NCBI GenBank assembly: GCA_009859145.1 | Contig: VRVR01000020.1 | Coordinates: 1-64,000, forward strand | Origin: Andalucia godoyi | Taxonomy: Eukaryota > Discoba > Jakobea > Jakobida > Andaluciidae | Direction: 5' to 3' | DNA length: 64,000 nucleotides | In this document: positions 9,135 to 18,865 of the stretch, one piece after another | How positions within the stretch are numbered: position 1 is the stretch's first letter | Layout: every line of letters begins with the position of its first letter | The notes under the pieces: model-generated | What the model was told of the DNA's origin: nothing | What the model saw: the letters and a program-made list of their open reading frames with translations, nothing else | The model's database searches: none | Program-made: the position numbers and the translations under genes

Positions 9135-12100
9135 TTACATTATAGAACATGCTTTGGTGCTTCCCGACTTTTGCGCTTTGGCTGGTTTTTGGTCAGCAGC
9201 AGATGGTACTGTTTGTTCGCTCTGCAACCGCCCAAGAACTTCGTCATAAGAGGCATCCATGCGCCTCTCGATAGGTGCCGAGGCGCGGCGCTGGATTCTG
9301 TACAACTCCGAAGGATCTGCACCCGCTTCCATCAGAACATCGAACACATCGGCGTGACCTTCTCTATATGCATAGTGCAGTGAAGACCAACCTGCATCAT
9401 CTCGACGATTGATCTCAATCCGTCCGGTTCGCAGCATAGCCTTCACAGCCGAAAGGGAACCCTTGATGCATGCGTAATGCAGAGCAGAACGCCCGCGTTT
9501 GTCAACAGAGGAGATGTCAGCTCCTCCAATGTCCGAAGCAAGGAGCACTTCAAGAGCCGTAGAGTGACCTTCTCCTGCCGCGAAGTGAATTGGCTGGGCA
9601 CCTTTGCTGTCCTCAGCGGATACTAATGCACCACGATCAATGAGCGATCGAATGCACGGTACGTCCCCAATGGATGCGGCATAGTGCAACGCCGAACAAC
9701 CGGCGGCATCACGGCTGTTCACGGACGCTTGCCATTCATCGACGAGCAGCACTAGTACATGCACGTGGCCTGCGTGGACTGCCAGGTGCAGCGCAGTGCG
9801 GCCAAGGTCATCCTTGTCATCCACATCGGCGCCTCTCTCCAACAAAACTGCAGAGGCGTCGTGCAGACCAGCCAGCGCAGCGTAATGCAGCGGCGTAGAC
9901 CCGGTATCGTCGCGCTTCTTGACTTCTGCTTTGTGATTCAGCAGGAGAACGCAAAGATCGGCAGACACCGCAGCAGCAAGGTGAAGAGGAGATCTGTTTG
10001 TGTCGTCCCAAGCATTGGGATCCGCCAGACCATCATCCAGCAAGACGCGTGCTGAGGCAAACGCATTGGCTGCACACGCGCAGTGTAATGGTGTACGGCC
10101 CTCGTCATCCGGTTCAAGGGCATCCAGACCGCGCTGCAGCAACTGCGAAACAAGCTTTGGCTTGTCTGCTGCGGCTGCACGATGCAACGCACCGGCACGC
10201 CGCATTTTCGCAATCGCCGTGCCTGTGTTTCGGACCTTTGACCAGCGAGCACGGGCTGCCTTTCGTGAGACGTCCTCCGAGTCCCCAGGAACTGCAGCAA
10301 CAGGAACTGGCGTGATGGGAGCAGCGGGAGCAATCTGAACACTGGAACTCGATGAGGGAGGGGAGACAGAACTGATAGCATCCGAAACGACCGGACGCTC
10401 GTCGGGAGATGAAGGGGAAGAACCAGACGGAGTCGGAGGCTTCGCAATGCCACTTTGTACAACTGTGTCAGACATCACAACTCGTCTACCAGAGACTGGA
10501 CGAGGGCGTGGCGAAATGGCACCCATCCCCGGCGACGGAGATTTTGGCTGCATGGTAAGGGCATCATTGGCACGACTCAGCTCTTTCTGGCGATCGATGT
10601 CTTCTTGCACAATCTGATCCAATGATTCGTCATCGTACTCCCCCTCGCTCGAACCCGAATGAATGAAGCGCTGAGGAGGCTGTGAACCGTGCGAAGGTGA
10701 TGACAGCGAAGACTGGTACTGGTGGGTGACTGCCCTCCTCAACAGCGAAGACGTCGTGCCTGATTTTGGGCGCTGAGGAGATACCTGTACTCGCTCGATT
10801 ACAGCGCCCCATGATGATGTCGCAGAAGCAGTCGAGTTGGTCGTTTCAATTGGGGCGTCCGGAATACCAGTTTCTTCCTGGGGATTCGAGGTGGAGAAAA
10901 TTCTGCGTGACGGATGGGAGGGTGAGGAGGACACCGGACGTCTCTTGTCGGATTCTGGAGTGCGGACCATCGCAGGTATGTGCGGCGCAGATGCAGAAGC
11001 AGGGCGAATGACGTCCACCTGGTGCTTATCCGTCATTTCAGCGGACTGTACACACGGTGTTGGAGAAGACCGTGCAATCACTGCTTCTTCCGGTGCGCCA
11101 AACACTCTGTCGCTATAACCATCATCGAAATCTCCGTCATCTTCTTGGACGACTGCACTTTCGTCTTGAAGCCAAGGCTGGCTCACACGCGATGAGCTCG
11201 GTCTACCAAGAGTCGACGGAGTGGAGCCACGATATTCATTTGGGTGACTGAGATCGTGATACGATCCAGTTTTCTTCGACGGGGAAACGTCACGCGTGGT
11301 GTGTTGCTGCTGGTGTTGATACTGCAATTTCATCAACGTAGTCAACTCCTCCACTTGCTTTCGCAACATTTCAATCTGTTGCTCCATCTCTGTTTCTCTT
11401 TTCGACTTGTTGGACAGTGGCAAACTTCGGGGCATCTTGGCACCAGAACGCTCTGTATCGACAGTTTCGCGCAATTGTTTCACCTCCGTACGCAATTTCC
11501 TGACTAGAGAACCAGACTTCTTGGATGTCGCTTCGGCATCTCGAAGCTTCTTCTGCAATGAGGAAATCTCTAAACTGGAATGCAAAGGGTTGACGGATGG
11601 TGCGAGCGATGCTTCAGCCACTTGCTTGGGTGTCGGAACCGGGGATAGCATCACTGGAGATGTGTCACGCTGTGGTGAACGCGGAGAAAGGTGAAAGGAG
11701 GACGCTTCTGCCCGTTTTGGCGACGAGGATTCGACAGATGCAAAGACCGAGGACCCACTGCTGGTTTCCAGAATAGATGCAGACTTGGAGAGCGGCTCGT
11801 TCCTGCGCTTCAAAACTCGAAGCGGCTTCGTCCGTTTCGCATTCTGACTTCTCTCGGGAAGGTAAGGAATGTTCACAGCAAGATCGCTGGCCAAAGTGCT
11901 CTCTTCGATGGTCGATGGCTGATGGCCAAGCATACCTTGCTCGGACTCAACGCCCCAAGTGTATACAGAACCGCCATAGGTCACCGCTGCTGAATGTGAC
12001 CAACCGCAGGAGACGCAATTCACGCCCTTACCCGCTATTCCTGTAACTGGTCGTGGAATGAGCGTATCTCGAGCGTGTGTGGCGCCACCTTGGCCACCAG

Positions 12101-13091
12101 ACGAAGCACCCCACGACCAAACTTCCCCGGTGTCGGAAACTGCTGCAGAATGCGCAAGCCCACATGCAACTTGGCAGATGGAATGTCCGTGAAAAGCCTT
12201 GATCAATGAGGGCACAGAACGCGCCTTTCTGTCACCGAGACCCAGCTGCCCCCGAACTCCAGAACCCCATGCATACACATCTCCAGCGTGGGACAGTGCC
12301 AAGACATGGTGCCCGCCTGCTGAAACGGACAAGATTCCTTTTGAAGAAAACGCTTCCAAAAGAACTGGAAAAGGAAGCAGATCTCCAGACTTGTTTCCAG
12401 CAACATCATCTTCAACATTTCCAGCAGCGGACACTGCAACATTGGAATTTAGAGGACATGGCATAGTACCCCAGAAATACACCTGACTGTTATCGGACAA
12501 TGCAACGGAAAAGTTGACGCCGGCTGCGACTGCTCTAATCCTTCTACCGCGCAGGGCCTCAATCAACTTTGGGGCGCGAACAGAATCTTCGCTCCCAAGT
12601 CCCAGCTGGCCACCACGACCCCAGCCCCAAGCATATACATCTCCTGATGCGGTCAATGCAAGTGTATGAGCCATCCCACACGCAACCTGTACAAATGATT
12701 CATGGGAGGGCGTGGAGTCCAGGCATGCCGGAGTGGGTTGGTGGTTGACCTTGTCTCCGAGTCCAAGTTGGCCGTTCACCCCTCGACCCCAAACCCACAC
12801 TTTCCCGGACGAATCAACACATGCTGAATGCATGGAACCGCATGCCACCGATACAATCCGGCTGTGGTTCAGAGTAGAGATCACCCGTGGAGTGTGTGCC
12901 GATGCTTCAAAGGCATGGCCAAGCTGGCCAAGGCCTGCTCCCCACGAAAGAACCAGTCCGGCTTCCGATAGCGCACACGTATGTTCGGCTCCACAAGAAA
13001 CTGCTCGGATCCGATGGTCGGAGAGCGTACCAACCAGAGAAGGTGCAACAAACGTTGATTGAGAATCCCGCCGTTTAGACTTCGGATCCAT
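9135..13091 (-). CDS. RCC1-repeat / ankyrin-repeat protein with C-terminal CaaX box
   Basis: 1318 aa. About seven RCC1-type blades fill residues 15-380, with repeated VACGxxHT/SxA and WGxGxxGQLGLG motifs. A coiled coil follows at about 500-590 and a Ser/Pro-rich, probably disordered region at about 590-985. Nine ankyrin repeats then lie at about 990-1265 (GRTPLHCACA, GSTPLHYAAL, GRTALHLAVH and similar). The protein ends STKACSIM, a CaaX box; Met as the last residue predicts farnesylation and so membrane attachment. Known RCC1 propellers act as exchange factors for Ran or other GTPases or as scaffolds; which applies here is unknown. It could be a membrane-tethered regulator of small GTPases, but that is inference. 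ATG 13091 opens directly into the first blade. Confidence 0.87.
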   Translation of the reverse strand: MDPKSKRRDSQSTFVAPSLVGTLSDHRIRAVSCGAEHTCALSEAGLVLSWGAGLGQLGHAFEASAHTPRVISTLNHSRIVSVACGSMHSACVDSSGKVWVWGRGVNGQLGLGDKVNHQPTPACLDSTPSHESFVQVACGMAHTLALTASGDVYAWGWGRGGQLGLGSEDSVRAPKLIEALRGRRIRAVAAGVNFSVALSDNSQVYFWGTMPCPLNSNVAVSAAGNVEDDVAGNKSGDLLPFPVLLEAFSSKGILSVSAGGHHVLALSHAGDVYAWGSGVRGQLGLGDRKARSVPSLIKAFHGHSICQVACGLAHSAAVSDTGEVWSWGASSGGQGGATHARDTLIPRPVTGIAGKGVNCVSCGWSHSAAVTYGGSVYTWGVESEQGMLGHQPSTIEESTLASDLAVNIPYLPERSQNAKRTKPLRVLKRRNEPLSKSASILETSSGSSVFASVESSSPKRAEASSFHLSPRSPQRDTSPVMLSPVPTPKQVAEASLAPSVNPLHSSLEISSLQKKLRDAEATSKKSGSLVRKLRTEVKQLRETVDTERSGAKMPRSLPLSNKSKRETEMEQQIEMLRKQVEELTTLMKLQYQHQQQHTTRDVSPSKKTGSYHDLSHPNEYRGSTPSTLGRPSSSRVSQPWLQDESAVVQEDDGDFDDGYSDRVFGAPEEAVIARSSPTPCVQSAEMTDKHQVDVIRPASASAPHIPAMVRTPESDKRRPVSSSPSHPSRRIFSTSNPQEETGIPDAPIETTNSTASATSSWGAVIERVQVSPQRPKSGTTSSLLRRAVTHQYQSSLSSPSHGSQPPQRFIHSGSSEGEYDDESLDQIVQEDIDRQKELSRANDALTMQPKSPSPGMGAISPRPRPVSGRRVVMSDTVVQSGIAKPPTPSGSSPSSPDERPVVSDAISSVSPPSSSSSVQIAPAAPITPVPVAAVPGDSEDVSRKAARARWSKVRNTGTAIAKMRRAGALHRAAAADKPKLVSQLLQRGLDALEPDDEGRTPLHCACAANAFASARVLLDDGLADPNAWDDTNRSPLHLAAAVSADLCVLLLNHKAEVKKRDDTGSTPLHYAALAGLHDASAVLLERGADVDDKDDLGRTALHLAVHAGHVHVLVLLVDEWQASVNSRDAAGCSALHYAASIGDVPCIRSLIDRGALVSAEDSKGAQPIHFAAGEGHSTALEVLLASDIGGADISSVDKRGRSALHYACIKGSLSAVKAMLRTGRIEINRRDDAGWSSLHYAYREGHADVFDVLMEAGADPSELYRIQRRASAPIERRMDASYDEVLGRLQSEQTVPSAADQKPAKAQKSGSTKACSIM

Positions 13092-13960
13092 TCGTCAACG
13101 CAATCCGCCGCAGCAAACTCAAAAAAGAAGCTCAAAAATTAATTTTAAAAAAATGCAATGTAACCTCGAAGCAAAAACCGCAAACAACCAACACAAGCCC
13201 ACACAAAACAAAGGGGACAAAAACAACTTTTTTTGAAGAGATTAAAAGAAAGAAAGAAAACGAAAACGAAAGAAAAGCTGCTTGTTTTGAAACCACGCTG
13301 CAAAGACAGATGGGAAAAGTGCCGTTGAATAATAACACGTCATTTTCATGCGTACGGAAGTATACAGAAACAGACACGGTCAATACTGGCCGACACTAGC
13401 ACGTTTGTTCCACAGGGGAATTCGTACTTACGCACGCTCGGCCAAAATTCAGCCGGTGACACAGGCTCCGCATTTTCGACACTCTTTAGCGCAGCATCCG
13501 TAGCCGTCTATTCTATCATTCGTTGGTTTCACTCTTTTAATTCAAATACGGGCGTGAGTGCGCTGGGATGACACATTCGCCTACGCCTACGCCGCCCGAT
13601 ACAGGGTCTCCTAGGTCCCGCAGACCTACAAAGAGACCACGTGTCACTACGCCTACCGCCTCTTCCTACCCTCGTATCTCCAGCTGCATCAATCGCTGCA
13701 ACTGAGGACACGAAAGCGCCGTGAGGCGTGTTGGGGCCTATCCCCTTCCCAACCATGATATGCATGTTGGGTTGCAACATTGATTATGGATGATCAGTGA
13801 TGATTATCCGTGGGTTAGTGCGCAATCCAGGCGTCAAGCAACGTCCGAGCTACAGATGGTTTCCTTTTGATCGTACTTAGATAAGTACTACGCGGGAGAG
13901 TGTGAACTGCGGAGGATGGAGAAGAAAGCGGGGAACCATGCGAGAGCGGACGAGAACGGC
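13092..13960. other. Intergenic region mostly occupied by repeat A
   Basis: Upstream of the RCC1/ankyrin gene the plus strand is A-rich (13140-13290, runs of AAAGAAAG), likely promoter or leader of that gene. The rest is dispersed repeat A. No gene is seen. Confidence 0.6.
13324..13822 (-). repeat. Dispersed repeat family A, copy 1
   Basis: The inverted sequence of 13324-13745 matches 42020-42663 closely, for example around CAATACTGGCCGACACTAG and AGGCGTGTTGGGGCC. This copy lacks about 190 bases present in copy 2. The adjoining part, 13757-13822, also matches 38090-38160 and 59915-59945. No coding capacity is recognised. Copies 29 kb apart in inverted orientation indicate an old non-autonomous mobile element or other dispersed repeat. 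Confidence 0.8.
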
Positions 13961-15322
13961 TTACTTTGCATGGAGAGACCATCGAAATGGTGCAAACTTT
14001 GCTTCGTTCTTCAAAAACAGCGGGTCGATCGATCCCACCCGGTTTCGCAGTACGTAATCGTTGCTGAAGGCTGCAAACGCAGGCAGGTCAACTGGCTGCA
14101 CAAACTGCGAGACGTACTCTTTGAGTCTTTGTATCCCAGCTTGTGAGGCATGCTCCTTTCTGAGAGCAACAGCCACCGCGGGCTGACCAGACTGTATATT
14201 CGTCATTGCAACTTCGCTTGCAAAGCCAGAATCCAGAACATGTCCTTCGAACGGGGAAAAGTGCAACTTCCCTCTATCGATGCGATCATCCGTGTGAAAC
14301 AGCCCGTCCTCTGCGTTGGCAACCAAATGCATGGGAACCAGACAGCCTTTGTTCATGTACTTCAGACCAGTGTCAATTGGAAATCGCAGTTCGCTGTTGG
14401 GCTTCATGAATGCGTACGGCGCAACATCCACGACCCCAGTTTCAGATGTTCGGTACAGATCCGTCAACGGCACACTGCTCTTCAGTCGCCACTGCGCGCG
14501 CAGAGTTTCGGTGACGGGAATGTTGGAGTCGTCCCACAAGAATGCACTGCGCAACTTCGACAGGTCAAGTTTAACGGCAGGTCTCTCCACAGATAGAGGG
14601 TGTATCAGCTTGTAAAAGAAGCTTCGGTCTCCAATCAGTATTGTTGGTGCACAAGAGTGTTCGGAAGCAAGGGCATTGACCATTTTGCCCTTGTAATTGA
14701 AACTGCATGCTGAATGCAAAGCAAACAAGCTCAGAAGCTCTACGGACTGAATGTTGTCGCCTGCATCGCAATAGACGTAATCCGACAGATCCCAGCCTAG
14801 CAGCGTTTCAAGCGCTTTGATCTGACCATCCAAGTCCGCATGCGTCCAGACCGTCGTTCGGCCACGCCCAAGGGTCCGTCCCTTGGATATCCTGCACATC
14901 ACATGCGGATACTCGCCAGCCAGAATCTTTGGTTTCGGCATTTGCGACTTGAGCATAGTAACTGACTGGTTCATTGCTTCTCGCACAAGCTTGTTGGATA
15001 CTGTGATGTAGTCCAACGAGCGATCCATACTCAGCTTCTGACACACATCTTGCACATCTTCGGACGCCAGAATCACGTCGGGATTGGTGGAACTGCATGC
15101 ATAGCTCACAGATCTGCTACTCTTGCACCGTGACAAAATCGGATTGGCAATCGCTCCGTTGTACATGATCGTGAATAGCATCGCAGCATTGAGGTATGGA
15201 TGTCCTGACGCATACCCAGCAACTCGGTCCTTCCATTCCACTCGGTTAAAGTTGAATCGCCGTGAGAGAATATGAATAATCGGGTGGAACTGACGACTCG
15301 CGCGCAAGCTCCATTCTCGCAT
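13961..15322 (-). CDS. Degenerate AMP-binding (ACSF3-like acyl-CoA synthetase) protein, probable pseudoenzyme
   Basis: 453 aa. It aligns in order with ANL-superfamily enzymes of the ACSF3 (malonyl-CoA synthetase) type. A mitochondrial-like basic N-terminus (MREWSLRASRQFHPI) leads into a domain containing PDVILASEDVQDV and a nucleotide-loop counterpart, GRTLGRGRTTVWTHADL. The A5 counterpart is YRTSETG, the A8 counterpart GLFHTDDR, and the A10 counterpart LRNRVGSIDPL. The Gly/Thr-rich loop lacks the usual GRPKG core. The catalytic Lys of A10 (family GKxxK) is Ser, and TGD of A8 is TDD. ATG 15322 is the first ATG; a TTG nine codons upstream was rejected. The frame is long and uninterrupted, so this looks like a maintained protein with altered function rather than a decaying gene. 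Confidence 0.65.
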   Translation of the reverse strand: MREWSLRASRQFHPIIHILSRRFNFNRVEWKDRVAGYASGHPYLNAAMLFTIMYNGAIANPILSRCKSSRSVSYACSSTNPDVILASEDVQDVCQKLSMDRSLDYITVSNKLVREAMNQSVTMLKSQMPKPKILAGEYPHVMCRISKGRTLGRGRTTVWTHADLDGQIKALETLLGWDLSDYVYCDAGDNIQSVELLSLFALHSACSFNYKGKMVNALASEHSCAPTILIGDRSFFYKLIHPLSVERPAVKLDLSKLRSAFLWDDSNIPVTETLRAQWRLKSSVPLTDLYRTSETGVVDVAPYAFMKPNSELRFPIDTGLKYMNKGCLVPMHLVANAEDGLFHTDDRIDRGKLHFSPFEGHVLDSGFASEVAMTNIQSGQPAVAVALRKEHASQAGIQRLKEYVSQFVQPVDLPAFAAFSNDYVLRNRVGSIDPLFLKNEAKFAPFRWSLHAK

Positions 15323-15556
15323 ATTTTCGTACTCAAGACTACAAAACAATCCCCGGTTCTCGTCTGAACATCAATACCGGACTCGGGACGCGGGATGCTG
15401 GACGCGCGGGACTCGGAGCTCTGAGAACTGAAAGCTCAGAACTGAAAACATTGCTGCCGGAGTGCTGCGCGCTCTGCTGCAAAAGGGAATTGAAGGTGAG
15501 TCTTATTGAGGTCCGACTTTTGGAAAGTTGTGTACATTTCTATTCTATCTACATTC

Positions 15557-16083
15557 CGCTCGCCGACGTATGAATCATTATTGGTCATCATCGGCTAAGC
15601 TGTCACCAAGCGCAGATCCAAGCCACGTCTTTTTATTTGGGGGGGGGGGGGGGGGGGGGGTCGAACACCAACTCTACATCAAAAGGATCATCGCAACCAA
15701 CATATTCCCCAAGCGATTCAGCATTCAAAAAAAATAAAAATGAACGTTTGGAGGAAACAGAATGTAGTCAGCGAACGACGCATTTGCCTTTGCTTCTTCT
15801 TGTTTTCTGACTGGAAAGCGCATTCCGAACGCAAATCGATGACACATCTTCGTGATTTGATGATCATCAGCTTGTTCAGCAAGTTGCGACGAGAGGGAAT
15901 CAACGGGTTTCTTGGCTCTCGGTTTCTTCGCGTATGGCTGGTGCGAGTTTGTCGGGAAGATCCCCTCTTTGGAGCCTTGCGATGCTTTGTCTTGGGTTCG
16001 ATTATTTATATAAGAAACAAACAGAAAATAGCAGAAAGCAGAAGAAAACGGGAAGAATGAAGAAATTCTGGACTTGACTACGG
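15557..16083 (+). repeat. Dispersed repeat family B, copy 1
   Basis: Two blocks (15557-15690 and about 15895-16083) match 37678-38031 in the same orientation, for example CATCGGCTAAGCTGTCACC and AAGATCCCxTCTTTGGAGCC. About 200 unmatched bases separate the blocks here. A minus-strand frame across it (15725-16129) shares a short segment with copy 2 only after a one-base shift, suggesting a decayed coding trace. Confidence 0.75.
15639..15660 (+). repeat. Homopolymer run of 22 G
   Basis: An uninterrupted run of 22 guanines inside repeat B. Copy 2 has only TTTGGG at this point, so the run expanded after the copies separated. Confidence 0.95.
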
Positions 16084-16203
16084 TAGGAGCACCGCGTCCC
16101 CATAGAGTTGGATAAGCAACTTCCGGCATGATGATGCTTGATGTTTATAGATTCCGTTTCTAATTTTTACATCCTGTTATATTTGATGTTGTTCTATGAT
16201 GTG

Positions 16204-16869
16204 CTACTCCAAGGCTTCCGGGGACTCTGTAGACATTGGGATGACCTTTCTGCTGGAGTTGGTGGTCTTGCGATGAATTTCCAGGATGAGCACAATTGCG
16301 GAGCCCGCGGTGAAGAGCCCGCTGAACGTGAGCATCGCGAAGTTGGACCCATATTCGATCTTTGCATTGACGATGCGGCCTCGGAGCACGCTCCGAGACT
16401 GGATGAAAGCGAGAAAATCGTCGTGTGACCCGCGCAGCATCGGGTGGATCGTCAGCTGAACCGCGTACAGGATTCCCGACAGGAGCACAAACGCTAGGGC
16501 AAACCGACTTGCGCGCTCGCTCTTCTTCCAGAACAAGAAGCTCGCGATGGACGCAGCAAAACTCAAAAAAGCCACGAATGCACCGACAACCAATGCTGCA
16601 ATACCTGCATTGCGAGACTTTGTCTCCATTGCTGTTGCGTCCGTGTACATGGCGTTGTTCTTTTCTATGCTTGGTCCACCGGCACTTCCAGAATCGTACC
16701 GTAGCTCTGCATCGTAGGAGTACACCCCGACGTTCACATAGTAGAAGGCATTCATGTCGGCCATCCGAGCAGAGTTTGTGCACCATGAATTCGTGAAAAG
16801 GCACATGAGCTGGATGCCTGCAGCCAGGAAAAGAACGGCGGCAACGACCACGAGAGAAGACGAACCCAT
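16204..16869 (-). CDS. Four-pass membrane protein (claudin/PMP22-like topology)
   Basis: 221 aa with four hydrophobic segments, at about residues 5-27, 87-110, 118-142 and 180-203. A first extracellular loop of about 60 residues begins FTNSWC. This layout (short N-terminus, long first loop containing W and C, four helices) resembles claudin/PMP22/EMP or other tetraspan families, but the complete W-GLW-C-C signature is not clear, so no family is assigned. ATG 16869 (MGSSSLVVV) was chosen over a TTG extension that is only a Gln/Glu run. The C-terminus is cytosolic-looking and Ser/Arg-rich. Its role is unknown. Confidence 0.6.
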   Translation of the reverse strand: MGSSSLVVVAAVLFLAAGIQLMCLFTNSWCTNSARMADMNAFYYVNVGVYSYDAELRYDSGSAGGPSIEKNNAMYTDATAMETKSRNAGIAALVVGAFVAFLSFAASIASFLFWKKSERASRFALAFVLLSGILYAVQLTIHPMLRGSHDDFLAFIQSRSVLRGRIVNAKIEYGSNFAMLTFSGLFTAGSAIVLILEIHRKTTNSSRKVIPMSTESPEALE

Positions 16870-17248
16870 CTCGCCAATACTGTTCTGTCCTGTGTTTTGC
16901 TTTTTAGAAATTCTCTTTTCCTCCTCCTGCTGTTGTTGTTGCTCTTCTTCTTGTCCAGTTCTTGAAACGACAGCTCGCAACGGGAGTGGCTGTGGAGGGA
17001 AGAACGGCTCGTTTCAGTTTGCGGCTAATCTGCGGAGGGTTTTGGTGGTGTCTGTGACGACAAGCTGTGTGCGCGTAATCAATGCAAAGCAAGAAGGAAG
17101 ATCCTGAATTTCACCAACCAAGAAGAAATTGGAAAAGCCAGAAGCACCAAGGGAAAAAAAAAAGAAGGAAAGAACGGGTGGGACGGAAATGGGAAAGAAG
17201 AAAAAACTGGTTCGCACGTCGTGAAAAAACGTTTCCCTGTCCAACTGC
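16870..17248. other. Intergenic, no gene recognised
   Basis: Immediately upstream of the tetraspan gene, on its coding strand, lies a CAA/GAA-rich leader. The stretch 17120-17220 is purine-rich on the plus strand. No supported gene was found. Confidence 0.45.
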
Positions 17249-17491
17249 TCATACGGTGTGTCGGTCTGCCGGCATCCACTTGTCAAGAACGGACACGGGT
17301 CCTTGAAGTGGCATCGTAGCAGATTCTATTAAGGTGATGTTAGTTGCTCGTACCGTCGGGAAGCGGGAAGCGAGGAAACATTGAAACAGCGTCCGTTTCT
17401 TTTTTTGTGTGCTTGCTTTTGTGGAATTTGCTTCTCCAGTTTCTGTCTTGCTCACGTCACGACTAGCAACCTTTTGAAGTGCTCTCGTCAT
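17249..17491 (-). CDS. Possible small basic protein, unrecognised
   Basis: An 80-aa frame from ATG 17491. It is Lys/Thr/Ser-rich in the first half, then contains FPTVRATNITLIESATMPLQ and a Pro/Asp-bearing tail. No domain, signal peptide or membrane segment is evident. A mitochondrial or ribosomal small protein would fit its size and charge, but nothing specific supports that. It could be chance coding. Confidence 0.3.
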   Translation of the reverse strand: MTRALQKVASRDVSKTETGEANSTKASTQKKKRTLFQCFLASRFPTVRATNITLIESATMPLQGPVSVLDKWMPADRHTV

Positions 17492-17883
17492 GTTTCATTT
17501 CGTTTTATTATAATTATCTTTTTTTTCGATTGGCTTGACTAAATGCTTGAAAACCCATTGTAGAGGTTTTCCCCATCCAGTTTGCATGAACGATCCGAAA
17601 AAGAAGACACGATGTTTCAGGCCAGGTGCTTCGGAAAGGGAGCGAGCAAGGGTGTTCCGATGTCCAGCGTGTGCAGCGGTGAGAGATCGAGACTGAGAAT
17701 GGAGTGCGCAATATCTATTTGAAGAACACGGGGCACACGCACATGTTTGCGCTGGGGCATGTCCCCTAGACGATTGATTCGCGGGATCGATTGTTATACA
17801 ATATTGCAATAGCACCAATCAGTACTGGTGCAGTGTATCGCAGGCGTTCAAGAACGGGCTGATTTTTGTAAGTATCATGGTTT
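17492..17883. other. Intergenic, no gene recognised
   Basis: Open minus-strand frames are present but are Cys/Ser/Arg-rich without domain character. The first 40 bases are AT-rich. Confidence 0.4.
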
Positions 17884-18399
17884 TTATTCGTTTGGTCGGG
17901 CAGCTGGCATCGACCATTCTTGCGCCTTGAACTGCGGCGTCTGCTTCGCATTGGCGGCGTGATCCTGCTGGTGCTGCTGGTGCTGCTGGTGTGGATGACT
18001 TGCGTCCGGGACGTGAGGCCCGCCTCCTTCGTGATCATCGACGCGCCGTTTGACGAGTTCGCGCAATCGCATTTTCTGATCCTCGGCGTCCCACTCCTTC
18101 GCGCGCTGCTTTACAGTCGCTCGAAATTCTGCAAGCTGCGCGGACTCGGCGGCTGTAGGCGGCTCTTTTCGTCGGCCGTTCAGCCACGACTGCCATTCAA
18201 CGGGAATCGCATGTGGATCATAGTCCACCAAGGCCGACCCCTGCCCGTTCTTTGCCTCTCCGGCGTATTTCACCACCCTGCGGTCCGCGTGGTTCGCCTG
18301 CCGTACGACGTAGTACACGTTCCCAAACCCGTCTTCACCAACACGAACTGGCGGAGTCCGGACAAGCTTTCCCACTGCATCCACTATCCTCCTCAGCAT
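17884..18399 (-). CDS. NDUFAF2: NDUFAF2-like mitochondrial complex I assembly factor
   Basis: 171 aa. NDUFAF2 (B17.2L, mimitin) is a paralogue of complex I subunit NDUFA12 that binds late assembly intermediates in the mitochondrial inner membrane. Matching features are GEDGFGNVYYVV, RRVVKYAGEA, and especially DYDPHAIPVEWQSWLNGRR followed by KEPPT, the family's signature. The C-terminus is a His/Gln-rich tail (HPHQQHQQHQQDH) unlike the core. ATG 18399 (MLRRIVDAVG) gives an amphipathic N-terminus; the codon two positions earlier is TTG. NDUFA12 itself is the alternative; the KEPPT motif and tail favour NDUFAF2. Confidence 0.8.
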   Translation of the reverse strand: MLRRIVDAVGKLVRTPPVRVGEDGFGNVYYVVRQANHADRRVVKYAGEAKNGQGSALVDYDPHAIPVEWQSWLNGRRKEPPTAAESAQLAEFRATVKQRAKEWDAEDQKMRLRELVKRRVDDHEGGGPHVPDASHPHQQHQQHQQDHAANAKQTPQFKAQEWSMPAARPNE

Positions 18400-18865
18400 C
18401 CTCAATTCTCGGATTTCCCAATTCTCGGGTTTCGACGCGCTCCTTGATTGATCAATCCGAAATGCTGAATATTGGGTAGCGTCGTGCTTCTCCTTCTTTT
18501 TCTTTTTCTTTTTCGTTTTTCTTTTTTTTTTTTTTAAATAAATTATTATTTTTCTTTTATTTTATATGTATTTATACGATTGTTTTTGTGAAGGAAATGA
18601 AACTCAGTCACTGAAAGTCTCGGAAAACGCAGATAAGAAAGGGAAAGAACCCAACCTCACTTGAACTTTGCGCTCCGTCGACTGTAGATTCACGCCTGGT
18701 GGCCAAAATCTCTCATCCCTTTCTTCTCCGAAAATCTTTTGTATTTCCGGTTCTTTGCACACCGTTGTTCTTGATCTCTCTGTCTTGCTGTTTCCTTCCC
18801 GAGAGTAAATTGTTTCGAGCGTGTTTTTTCTTTCTTTCTTTTTTTCTGGGTGGAATTGTTGAAGA
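18400..18865. other. Divergent intergenic region between NDUFAF2 and TFIIA-gamma
   Basis: Contains pyrimidine- and AT-rich stretches (18485-18580, TTTTTCTTTTT and AAATAAATTATTATT). It presumably holds promoters for both divergent genes. No gene is seen. Confidence 0.5.

Larger units (their letters stand above)
15323..16203. other. Intergenic region mostly occupied by repeat B
   Basis: 15350-15500 is GC-rich, with short repeats of GGGACTCGG-like words upstream of the ACSF3-like gene. The remainder is repeat B. Nothing coding was accepted. Confidence 0.55.

Noticed and set aside
15725-16129. 134-codon minus-strand open frame across repeat B
   Set aside because: Lies entirely in a dispersed repeat. 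The corresponding frame is shifted in the second copy, so it is treated as a decayed repeat trace rather than a gene.
17495-17818. 107-codon minus-strand frame directly upstream of the 80-aa candidate
   Set aside because: Cys/Ser/Arg-rich in its first two thirds, and it sits only three bases from the start of the next minus-strand frame; no evidence for a real gene.
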